Assembly (NCBI RefSeq): GCF_943913695.1
Contig: NZ_CALTZE010000037.1
Span: 1 to 28,021, forward strand
Length of the DNA stretch: 28,021 bases
Direction: 5' to 3'
Source of the DNA: an uncultured Marmoricola sp.
GTDB taxonomy: Bacteria; Actinomycetota; Actinomycetes; Propionibacteriales; Nocardioidaceae
In this document: positions 1 through 8,537 of the stretch, in pieces
Layout of the letters: the number at the start of each line of letters is the position of its first letter
Position numbering within the stretch: position 1 is the first letter of the stretch
The notes under the pieces: generated by a model
What the model saw: only the letters and a program-made list of their open reading frames with translations
What the model was told of the DNA's origin: nothing
The model's database searches: none
Position numbers and translations under genes: made by a program

Positions 1-59
1 GTCCAGCACCTCGGCCGACGCCCGCCCCGCAGCAACCGCCCCTGAGAGGACACCCCCCG

Positions 60-2462
<2,403 letters not shown>

Positions 2463-2468
2463 CCGGCC

Positions 2469-2484
2469 GCCCCACCTGAGGGGC
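2469..2484. terminator. Small hairpin between convergent genes
   Basis: GCCCC (2469-2473) and GGGGC (2480-2484) form a 5-bp GC stem with a 6-base loop. It fills almost all of the 21-base gap between the ppsA stop and the last codon of the opposite-strand hydrolase. The position suits a bidirectional terminator, but the stem is short and has no T tract. Confidence 0.3.
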
Positions 2485-3002
2485 TAGATCACCTGCACCT
2501 GCGGGGCGAAGGCACCCAGCACCCGCAGCGCCGCGTCGTGGTCGCGCGCGCTGCCGCCGGCGCAGGCGTCGGCGACCACGCGGACCCGGACGCCGGCGTC
2601 GCTGGCCGCGAGCGCCGTGGCCAGCACGCAGCACTCGGTGGCCACGCCGGCGAGCACGAGGGTGTCGGGGTGGTCCAGCATGGCCGCGATCTCGGGCGTC
2701 CACTTGCTCATCGTCGGCGCGTCCAGCACGGGCAGGTCGTGGGCCTGCAGCGCGGGCACGAGCTCCCACTGCGCCTCCGTGCCCGGCGCGCCGGCGAAGG
2801 GGTAGGCCTCGTAGTAGTCGACCCAGGAGCCCTCCGGCTCCTCGTGCGGCACGAAGCGCGTCAGCGCCGCGCGACCGGCGTACTCCTCCAGGAGCGGCTG
2901 CAGCGCCGCCACGACGCCGTCGAAGCCGGGCACCGCCCACGGGCTGGTCGGGTCGGCGAAGACCTGCTGCATGTCGACGACCAGCAGCTGCGTCTCGGAC
3001 AC
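2484..3002 (-). CDS. Isochorismatase-family cysteine hydrolase
   Basis: This 172-aa cytosolic hydrolase belongs to the isochorismatase-like fold, which includes nicotinamidases, N-carbamoylsarcosine amidases and ureidoacrylate hydrolases. The family triad is visible: D10 (LLVVDMQQ), K100 (TMSKWTPEI) and C125 (GVATECCVLATA). The Thr-Glu-Cys-Cys-Val signature is followed by the usual Asp-Ala-Gly helix. The start is GTG at 3002, preceded on the minus strand by AGGAAGG about 9 bases upstream. The nearby ATG at 3010 is in another frame. It is divergent from the sigma factor gene across a region with an inverted repeat (3031-3093). The substrate cannot be told from sequence. Nicotinamidase is less likely because I do not see its HxH metal-site pattern. 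Confidence 0.9.
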   Translation of the reverse strand: MSETQLLVVDMQQVFADPTSPWAVPGFDGVVAALQPLLEEYAGRAALTRFVPHEEPEGSWVDYYEAYPFAGAPGTEAQWELVPALQAHDLPVLDAPTMSKWTPEIAAMLDHPDTLVLAGVATECCVLATALAASDAGVRVRVVADACAGGSARDHDAALRVLGAFAPQVQVI

Positions 3003-3030
3003 GTCGGCATCCCTTCCTGCGCTCGTTCAC

Positions 3031-3093
3031 CTGAGAGTCGCCTAAATGTCAACAACGACCTATACATCTTGTTGAGATATCTGGCAGACTCAG
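3031..3093. promoter_or_regulatory. Nested inverted repeat, possible operator
   Basis: Inner arms TCAACAA (3049-3055) and TTGTTGA (3069-3075) are perfect inverted repeats 13 bases apart. Outer arms CTGAG (3031-3035) and CTCAG (3089-3093) share exactly the same centre at 3062. The block is unusually AT-rich for this genome and lies between divergent genes. It looks like a site for a dimeric or tetrameric regulator. No matching -10 element is clear on either strand, although TTGACA reads on the minus strand at 3052-3047. Confidence 0.4.
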
Positions 3094-3155
3094 GACCTCA
3101 CACCGCCCCAGTCATACAAGCGGCCGGGGACAAGCCAGTGATCAGGCGGTGACTC

Positions 3156-3959
3156 GTGCAGCATTCCACCTCAGCTCCCCGACGTGCTCAAGAAGAGCGG
3201 CGGCGTTCGCGCACCCGCGAGATCTTCGAGCAGCTCCCCACTCTCGACGACGCTCAGGCCGATGACCTCGTGGCCGAGGTCGTCGAGCTCAACATGCCGG
3301 TGGCCGAGCGCGTCGCCGCGCGCTTCGCCCGCCGCGGCATCCCGGAGGACGACCTGCGCCAGGTCGCCTACCTCGCCCTGGTCCGCGCGGCGCAGAAGTA
3401 CGACGCCGAGCGTGCGGGCTCCGACTTCCTCTCCTACGCCGTGCCGACGATGCGCGGCGAGGTGCGCAAGTACTTCCGCGACCACGGCTGGATGGTGCGC
3501 CCCACCCGTCGGGTGCAGGAGATCCAGGCGCGGGTCAACAAGGCCCGCGAGGAGCTGACCGCCCTCCTGGGCCGCAGCGCCTCGGTCTCCGAGCTGGCCG
3601 AGCACCTCGGCGAGCCTGTCGACGACGTCGTCGAGGCGATGGCTGCCGACGGCTGCTTCGCCCCCACCTCGCTGGACGCCCCCGTGGGCAGCGAGGACGA
3701 GGGACTCTCGCCCCTGGGCGCGACCCTCGGCGAGGACGACGCCGGCATGCTGGCCGCCGAGGCCCGTGCCTCGGTCCAGCCGCTGCTCAAGGGTCTCGGG
3801 GAGCGTGACCGCCTCATCATCGGCATGCGCTTCTACGACGGCCTGACGCAGCGCGAGATCGCCGAGCACATCGGCGTGACCCAGATGCAGGTCTCGCGGC
3901 TGCTCTCGCGGATCCTGCAGCAGATGCGCACCGCGCTGGAGTCGCCCGTCGCGGCGTAG
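3156..3959 (+). CDS. RNA polymerase sigma factor, SigB/SigF/SigG type
   Basis: The 267-aa product is an alternative (group 3, stress/sporulation-type) sigma factor that would direct RNA polymerase to a separate promoter class. Region 2 spans roughly residues 45-120 (NMPVAERVAARFARRGIPED, then FLSYAVPTMRGEVRKYFRDH). Region 3 is at about 125-180. Region 4, with its helix-turn-helix, is at about 212-262 (LGERDRLIIGMRFYDGLTQREIAEHIGVTQMQVSRLLSRIL, quoted here only as a landmark). The GTG start at 3156 is preceded by AGGCGGTGA (3144-3152), a good match to the ribosome-binding consensus though close to the start. Members of this group are normally held by an RsbW-type anti-sigma kinase. None is encoded next to this gene, so control must come from elsewhere. 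No GTTT/GGGTAT autoregulatory promoter was found upstream. Confidence 0.93.
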   Translation: MQHSTSAPRRAQEERRRSRTREIFEQLPTLDDAQADDLVAEVVELNMPVAERVAARFARRGIPEDDLRQVAYLALVRAAQKYDAERAGSDFLSYAVPTMRGEVRKYFRDHGWMVRPTRRVQEIQARVNKAREELTALLGRSASVSELAEHLGEPVDDVVEAMAADGCFAPTSLDAPVGSEDEGLSPLGATLGEDDAGMLAAEARASVQPLLKGLGERDRLIIGMRFYDGLTQREIAEHIGVTQMQVSRLLSRILQQMRTALESPVAA

Positions 3960-3961
3960 GC

Positions 3962-3967
3962 CACAAT
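3962..3967 (+). promoter_or_regulatory. Possible -10 element for a leaderless start
   Basis: CACAAT ends 7 bases before the ATG of the thioesterase gene, which has no ribosome-binding site. The spacing would put the transcript start on the A of the ATG. No -35 element is evident, and the first base departs from TANNNT. Confidence 0.3.
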
Positions 3968-3974
3968 CGCCGCC

Positions 3975-4370
3975 ATGAGCGAGACCAGCACGTCCGGCCC
4001 CTTCGTCGAGCACCTCGGGCTCCACTTCACCGAGCTCGGGGGCGACCGCGTGGTCGGCACCTGGGAGGCGGCCGAGCGGCACCACCAGCCCTACGGCATC
4101 GTGCACGGAGGCGTGCACTGCAGCGTGGTCGAGACCTTGGCCAGCGTCGGCGCCGCCCTGTGGCTGGGTGAGCGCGGGCAGGTCGTGGGCGTCAGCAACA
4201 GCACCGACTTCTTCCGTGCCGTGCGCGAGGGCGCACTGACCTCGGTCGCCACCCCGGTGCACCAGGGGCGCTCGCAGCAGGTCTGGGTCGTGGAGACGCG
4301 GCTCGACGAGGGCGACAAGCTGGTGGCGCGCGGCCAGGTGCGCTTGCAGCACCTCGACAGCGTCCGCTGA
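3975..4370 (+). CDS. PaaI-type hotdog thioesterase
   Basis: The 131-aa protein is a hotdog-fold acyl-CoA thioesterase of the PaaI/YdiI group, which hydrolyses aryl- or acyl-CoA thioesters in the cytosol. The signature is H44-G45-G46 (GIVHGGVHCS) followed by the helix VVETLASVGAALWL, whose E53 is the usual catalytic carboxylate position. The length fits the family (about 130-150 aa). The gene starts only 15 bases after the sigma factor stop, with no ribosome-binding site. A CACAAT at 3962-3967 suggests a leaderless transcript. The HAD phosphatase gene follows immediately on the same strand, so the two are probably co-transcribed. The substrate is unknown. Confidence 0.88.
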   Translation: MSETSTSGPFVEHLGLHFTELGGDRVVGTWEAAERHHQPYGIVHGGVHCSVVETLASVGAALWLGERGQVVGVSNSTDFFRAVREGALTSVATPVHQGRSQQVWVVETRLDEGDKLVARGQVRLQHLDSVR

Positions 4371-4416
4371 GGTGACGCGTGAGGTGACCGCCGAGGTGAG
4401 CGCAGAGGTGAGCGCC
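4369..4416 (+). repeat. Four tandem 12-bp units carrying GTG starts
   Basis: Units GAGGTGACGCGT, GAGGTGACCGCC, GAGGTGAGCGCA and GAGGTGAGCGCC follow one another without a gap. Each contains GAGGTGA, a ribosome-binding-like core, and an in-frame GTG at 4372, 4384, 4396 or 4408. Each core sits 8 bases before the next unit's GTG. The block overlaps the thioesterase stop and the start of the HAD gene. Confidence 0.75.
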
Positions 4417-5058
4417 GTCCTGTGGGACATGGACGGCACTCTCGTCGACTCCGCCGAGGTGGTCCCGGCCGCCTTCGTCGAGACCGTACGCCGCCTCGGC
4501 GGTCCGCCCGTCACGCCCGAGCGCGTGGTCGAGCTCTACACGGTTGGCAAGCCGCGGGTGATGCTCTCGATCATGATGGGCCGCGAGGAGCAGCAGGCCG
4601 ACGAGGACCTCTACCACCGCGTGCTCGCCGAGACCAGCTCCGGTGTGCGGGTGCACCGGGGCATCCCCGAGACGCTCGCGGGCCTGCGAGAGGCGGGCTT
4701 CGCGCTGGGGGTCTTCACCGGCAACAGCCGTCCCGCGGCCGAGTCGATCCTGGCCGCCGCGGGGCTGCGCGAGCAGTTCGCCGAGGTCGTGGGCGGTGAC
4801 GAGGTGCCGCTGCCCAAGCCGGCACCCGACGGCGTGCTCGAGGCGGCGCGACGTCTGGGCGTGCCCCCGCAGCAGTGCGCCTACGTCGGCGACTCGCCGC
4901 TCGACGTCGGCGCCGGCCGCGACGCGGGCGCCGTACCCGTGGCGGCCGGGTGGGGCCACCTCTTCGAGGAGGGCGAGGCCGACCTGGTGGCGCGCACGCC
5001 CGAGGAGGTCCCGCGGCTGCTGGCGCTTCTGCGCTCTGGTGGCATCGCGTCGCATTGA
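4372..5058 (+). CDS. HAD-family phosphatase, phosphoglycolate phosphatase-like
   Basis: This is a haloacid-dehalogenase phosphatase of the Gph/PGMB subgroup acting on a small phosphorylated metabolite. The longest form is 228 aa. Motif I is WDMDGTLVDS (the two Asp are nucleophile and acid/base), motif II is in VFTGNSR, motif III is the Lys of PLPKPAPDG, and motif IV is YVGDSPLDVGAGRDAG. The start is ambiguous: four in-frame GTG codons (4372, 4384, 4396, 4408) lie in a 12-bp repeat. The start at 4408 would give MSAVLWDMDGT, the most family-like N-terminus. The 4372 start lies 1 base after the thioesterase stop. Probably in one operon with that gene. The substrate is not determined; phosphoglycolate is only one option. 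Confidence 0.9.
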   Translation: MTREVTAEVSAEVSAVLWDMDGTLVDSAEVVPAAFVETVRRLGGPPVTPERVVELYTVGKPRVMLSIMMGREEQQADEDLYHRVLAETSSGVRVHRGIPETLAGLREAGFALGVFTGNSRPAAESILAAAGLREQFAEVVGGDEVPLPKPAPDGVLEAARRLGVPPQQCAYVGDSPLDVGAGRDAGAVPVAAGWGHLFEEGEADLVARTPEEVPRLLALLRSGGIASH

Positions 5059-5086
5059 CCGGCTAGTCGCGACCGGCGGCGCTGAC

Positions 5087-5092
5087 GAGACT
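5087..5092 (+). promoter_or_regulatory. Possible -10 element for a leaderless start
   Basis: GAGACT ends 6 bases before the ATG at 5099. It fits the NANNNT-N6-start pattern seen repeatedly in this window, but lacks the initial T and a clear -35. Confidence 0.25.
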
Positions 5093-5098
5093 CCGAGC

Positions 5099-5602
5099 AT
5101 GACCAGCACCTCGCAGCTGCCCGACGAGATCACCGAGGCCCTCGACGCGGCCGACACCGCCCTCGGGCGCCTCGACTCCGCCCTCGGCCGTCTCGGCGAC
5201 GGCGACCTGCACCGCGCCCACCGGGGTGGCGGCTGGAGCGTCGCGCAGGTGATCTCCCACATCAACATGGCCACGGTGGTCTGGCTCGGCGACCTGCGCC
5301 GGCTCGAGCACGACCCCGAGCTGCGCTTCTTCTTCCGCGAGGAGATCGGTCACGACCTGGTCGGCTACCCGCCGCCGACGATCGAGATCGCCCGCCGGCA
5401 GCTGGCCTCGACCCGCCGCAGCAACCAGACCGCGATGGCCGCGCTGCCCGAGGACCTGCTGGCGCGCGAGGTCGAGATCCCCGACCTCGGCACGATGACG
5501 GTGGCGGCGTGGATGCCGCTGATCGTCGGTCACGCCAGCGGCCACGTCGACCAGGCCTTCGACATCATGCGCGACCGCGAGTTCGCCCCCGAGGGCGTGT
5601 GA
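5099..5602 (+). CDS. DinB/mycothiol-type metalloenzyme-fold protein
   Basis: The 167-aa product has the DinB four-helix fold, shared by mycothiol- and bacillithiol-dependent transferases and by mycothiol-dependent maleylpyruvate isomerase. The three metal-binding histidines of that fold are visible: H54 in QVISHINMAT, and H145 and H149 in VGHASGHVDQ. The helix after GGGWSVAQV is typical. The ATG at 5099 has no ribosome-binding site; a longer open frame upstream has no family support. The stop overlaps the next ATG as TGATG, so translation is coupled to the alcohol dehydrogenase. A thiol-dependent step ahead of the dehydrogenase is possible, but the reaction is unknown. Confidence 0.85.
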   Translation: MTSTSQLPDEITEALDAADTALGRLDSALGRLGDGDLHRAHRGGGWSVAQVISHINMATVVWLGDLRRLEHDPELRFFFREEIGHDLVGYPPPTIEIARRQLASTRRSNQTAMAALPEDLLAREVEIPDLGTMTVAAWMPLIVGHASGHVDQAFDIMRDREFAPEGV

Positions 5603-6621
5603 TGCGCGCGGCGGTGCTGACGGGCCTGGAGACCGTCGAGCTCCAGGAGCGCCCGGAGCCCGAGCTGCGTCCGGGCTGGGTGGTGGTGCAGGTGGAGGCG
5701 GCCTCGCTGTGCGGCACCGACGTGCACCAGTACGACGGCCGCATCGACACGCCGTTCCCCCGGGTGCCGGGTCACGACTTCGCCGGTCGCGTCGCGGAGG
5801 TCGGCGAGGGTGTCGACGCGTCGCTGGTCGGGTCGCCGGTCGCGGTCAAGCCGTCGCTGCCCTGCGGGGAGTGTGCCGACTGCCAGGCCGGCAAGCTCGG
5901 CGAGTGCACCAAGAAGAAGCTGATCGGGCTGTGGTCCGACGGGTGCCTGACCGAGCGGGTCGCCGTCCCCCAGGTCAACCTGGTGCCGCGACCTGAGGGT
6001 GTGGAGGCCTGGCAGGCCGCGCTGCTCGAGCCCCTCGCGGTCGGCCTCAACACCGTCGACCGGCTGCGGATCGTGCTGGGCGAGACCGTGGTCGTGCTGG
6101 GCCAGGGCCCGATCGGGCTCGCGCTCACCCGACTGTGCGCCCTGTCCGGCGCGGGCCGGCTGATCGTGACCGACGCCCGCGAGGCGCCGTTCGCCGTCTC
6201 GCGGGCCTTCGGCGCGACCGACTGCGTCAACGTCGCGGAGGTCGACGCCCGCGAGCAGATCCTGGGGCTCACCGACGGGGTGGGCGCCGACGTCGTGATC
6301 GAGACCAGCGGCTTCCCGGCGTCCTCGCAGATGTGCCTGGACCTGGTGCGCAAGGAGGGCAAGCTCGCCCACATCGGCTGGGCCAACGACCTGCCGCCGC
6401 TCCCGGTGATCCCGATCATGGCCAAGACGCTGACGGTCTTCGGCATCGGCGGCAACGGCGGCCGCGGTCAGTACGAGCGCAGCCTGGAGCTGGTGCGCAG
6501 CGGCCGCGTCGAGCTGGAGCCGATGGTGACCCACCGCTTCTCCCTCGACGACGTGGCCGAGGCCTTCCGGGTCGCCTCCTCCAAGTCCGGCGGTGCCATC
6601 AAGGTCGTGGTCAGCCCCTAG
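5602..6621 (+). CDS. Zinc-dependent alcohol dehydrogenase (MDR family)
   Basis: The 339-aa enzyme is a zinc-containing medium-chain dehydrogenase that should oxidise an alcohol or polyol with NAD(P)+. Catalytic zinc ligands are seen at C37 (SLCGTDVHQ) and H58 (PGHDFAG), with a glutamate in LLEPLA. The structural zinc site has all four cysteines (C88, C91, C94, C102). The Rossmann motif is VVLGQGPIGLA near residue 155. It resembles the threonine/sorbitol/butanediol dehydrogenase group, but the substrate cannot be assigned. The start at ATG 5602 overlaps the DinB gene stop by one base (TGATG). Its TAG stop shares the tetranucleotide CTAG with the stop of the convergent gene. Confidence 0.93.
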   Translation: MRAAVLTGLETVELQERPEPELRPGWVVVQVEAASLCGTDVHQYDGRIDTPFPRVPGHDFAGRVAEVGEGVDASLVGSPVAVKPSLPCGECADCQAGKLGECTKKKLIGLWSDGCLTERVAVPQVNLVPRPEGVEAWQAALLEPLAVGLNTVDRLRIVLGETVVVLGQGPIGLALTRLCALSGAGRLIVTDAREAPFAVSRAFGATDCVNVAEVDAREQILGLTDGVGADVVIETSGFPASSQMCLDLVRKEGKLAHIGWANDLPPLPVIPIMAKTLTVFGIGGNGGRGQYERSLELVRSGRVELEPMVTHRFSLDDVAEAFRVASSKSGGAIKVVVSP

Positions 6622-7529
6622 CCGGCGGCCCGCTTGTAGGGGTCGGGCGGGAACCAGCCACTGGCCACGACCTGCTCGGCCCACCCCTCCAGCCGCTCCA
6701 CCAGCGGGTCGAGCCGGTCGCCGAGCTCGTCGACGACGGGCTGCACCAGCCGGTCGGTGGCCTCCTCGACGGCCTCGCGCAGCGCCCGTCCGGCCTCGCT
6801 GAGAGTCCGGTCGACGACGAGACCGCGCGCCTCCAGGGCGCCGCTCGCCTCGCCCATCGCCTCCGGCGACCAGGCGCGGGAGCCGGCGTAGGTGAGCGGC
6901 TCGAAGCCCACCCACAGCTCGGTGAGCAGGTTGGCCTGCACCCCGTCGAGCTCGGCGTCGGCGAGCGCGACCAGGTGGCTGTCGCCGCGGTGCTCGCGCA
7001 GCCGGGTGCAGGCCAGCCACAGCCGGCCGAGGTCCTCGGCGGGCTCGGGCCAGCCCTGGAGCCCGGAGAAGAACGGGCGGGCCAGGGCGGGTGCCGCCGC
7101 GACGGCGGTCTCGAGGTCGCCGACCGCCTCGGCCAGGCCGTCGGGCTCGCCGAGCACCTCGCGCAGCGCGGTCACCGCGCCGGACTCGCGGGCGTGGCGC
7201 ACCTGCTCCAGGCTCGCGGTCGCGCGGCCGGTGGAGTAGAGGTCGGCGACCAGGCCGGGCTCGAAGACCCCGAAGGCGGTCGCCACCAGGGCCGGCTCCG
7301 GCTCGCCGAGCGAGCTGGCGCGGCTCCAGACGTAGCCGGAGAGGAAGTCGAGACCGAGGCCGGCGTAGGCGTCGTAGGCCGGCTCGCTCCAGTAGCAGAT
7401 CGTCGCCAGCGGCTCGATCGCGTCGCGCAGCCGGCGCGCCGGCGTCGTCCAGCCCAGGGGACGGGCCTCGCCCTCGCGCGGCGCGAAGAACGCCGCCTGT
7501 GCCTCGCTGTAGTCCATGAGCCGCATCAT
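6618..7529 (-). CDS. SCO6745-type protein with winged-helix-like C-terminus
   Basis: This 303-aa protein resembles the actinobacterial SCO6745 family, whose function is not established. Typical features are an early Tyr/Trp-rich segment (ICYWSEPAYDAYAGLGLDF, then GYVWSRASSLGEP) and a C-terminal part near residues 235-270 that resembles a MarR-like recognition and wing region (EARGLVVDRTLSEAGRALRE). Adjacent ATG codons at 7529 and 7526, and another at 7517, leave the start uncertain by a few residues. None has a clear ribosome-binding site. It is divergent from the HMG-CoA lyase-like gene with a 111-base gap, so it could regulate that cassette, but this is only positional. Its stop overlaps that of the convergent dehydrogenase. 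Confidence 0.8.
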   Translation of the reverse strand: MMRLMDYSEAQAAFFAPREGEARPLGWTTPARRLRDAIEPLATICYWSEPAYDAYAGLGLDFLSGYVWSRASSLGEPEPALVATAFGVFEPGLVADLYSTGRATASLEQVRHARESGAVTALREVLGEPDGLAEAVGDLETAVAAAPALARPFFSGLQGWPEPAEDLGRLWLACTRLREHRGDSHLVALADAELDGVQANLLTELWVGFEPLTYAGSRAWSPEAMGEASGALEARGLVVDRTLSEAGRALREAVEEATDRLVQPVVDELGDRLDPLVERLEGWAEQVVASGWFPPDPYKRAAG

Positions 7530-7640
7530 CGTGCGGGGCCGCCCCCTGCGCCATGCCTCGCCTCGGATCGTGCGCGGATCGGACAGCCCGCTGCCGCCAG
7601 CGGATGCCTGGCCGTCGTGCCTGTCGGGAACCCTGGGGCC

Positions 7641-8537
7641 ATGACGGTCGAGCTGGTGGAGGTCGGGCCCCGGGACGGGCTGCAGAACGAGGCGCGCACG
7701 CTGCCCGTGGAGACGCGGGTGGAGCTGATCACCCGGCTGCTCGACCTGGGCGTACGCCGCGTGGAGGCGGTCAGCTTCGTGCGACCGGACCGGGTGCCGC
7801 AGATGGCCGGGGCCGAGGAGGTGATGGCGCAGCTGCCGGCCCGCGACGACGTCACCTACATCGGGCTCGTGCTCAACCGGCGAGGTGCCGAGCGCGCGGC
7901 GCAGACGGCGGTCGACGAGGTCAACGTGGTGGTGCCGGTGACCGACACCTTCGCGACCCGCAACCAGGGCGCACCGACCGACGCGCTGGTGGAGCAGGCC
8001 GCGGGCGCCGTCGAGGTCGCCCGGGCGGCGGGGCTCTCGGTGTCGGTGACGCTGGCGGTGGCCTTCGGCTGCCCCTTCGAGGGCGAGGTGCCGGTCGAGC
8101 GGGTGGCCTCGGTGGTCGACCGGGTCAGCGACCTCGGCATCGACGAGCTCGCCCTGGCCGACACGGTGGGCGTCGGCGTGCCACCGCAGGTGCTCGAGCT
8201 CGGCGCCCTCGTCGACGCGCGGGTGCCGCGGCTGCGCTTCCACTTCCACAACACCCGCAACTCCGGCTACGCCAACGCGTGGGCCGCGACCACGGTGCGG
8301 CCCGACGTGGTGCTCGACGCCTCGATCGGCGGCTTCGGCGGCTGCCCCTTCGCCCCCGCCGCGACGGGCAACATCGCCACCGAGGACCTCGCCTACCTGC
8401 TGCGCCGCAGCGGCGTCGCGATGTCGGGTCCGGCCGAGCTCGACCTCGCCGCCGCCTCCGGTGTGGCCTCCTGGCTCGCCGGGGAGCTCGACAGCCCGGT
8501 GCAGGCGCTGCTCGGACGGGCGGGCGACTTCCGGTGA
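7641..8537 (+). CDS. HMG-CoA lyase-like (DRE-TIM) acyl-CoA lyase
   Basis: The 298-aa protein is a DRE-TIM barrel lyase of the HMG-CoA lyase type, which cleaves 3-hydroxy-3-methylglutaryl-CoA, or a similar 3-hydroxyacyl-CoA, to acetyl-CoA and a keto acid. R11-D12 lie in VGPRDGLQNE. The catalytic Cys is C235 in GGFGGCPFAP, followed by GNIATEDLAYLL. The metal histidines are H201 and H203 (FHFHN). After them the usual D-T-Y-G is replaced by N-T-R-N-S-G, so the substrate may differ from HMG-CoA. The ATG at 7641 has AACCCT 6 bases upstream but no ribosome-binding site. The stop overlaps the CoA-transferase start as GTGA, giving tight coupling. Confidence 0.88.
   Translation: MTVELVEVGPRDGLQNEARTLPVETRVELITRLLDLGVRRVEAVSFVRPDRVPQMAGAEEVMAQLPARDDVTYIGLVLNRRGAERAAQTAVDEVNVVVPVTDTFATRNQGAPTDALVEQAAGAVEVARAAGLSVSVTLAVAFGCPFEGEVPVERVASVVDRVSDLGIDELALADTVGVGVPPQVLELGALVDARVPRLRFHFHNTRNSGYANAWAATTVRPDVVLDASIGGFGGCPFAPAATGNIATEDLAYLLRRSGVAMSGPAELDLAAASGVASWLAGELDSPVQALLGRAGDFR

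Noticed and set aside
1..45. Possible 3' end of an upstream gene stopping at TGA 43-45
   Set aside because: Only 14 codons are visible and other frames are also open; there is too little to support a call.
3008..3010. ATG on the minus strand as start of the isochorismatase-type gene
   Set aside because: It is out of frame with the conserved protein; GTG 3002 has a proper ribosome-binding site.
3058..3068. TATAGG/TATACA hexamers as -10 elements for the sigma factor or hydrolase genes
   Set aside because: No -35 at 16-18 bases on either strand; the AT-rich block is better explained by the inverted repeat.
4643..5098. N-terminal extension of the DinB-fold protein
   Set aside because: It is a shadow frame inside the HAD gene with Arg/Ser/Pro-rich composition; the DinB fold begins after ATG 5099.
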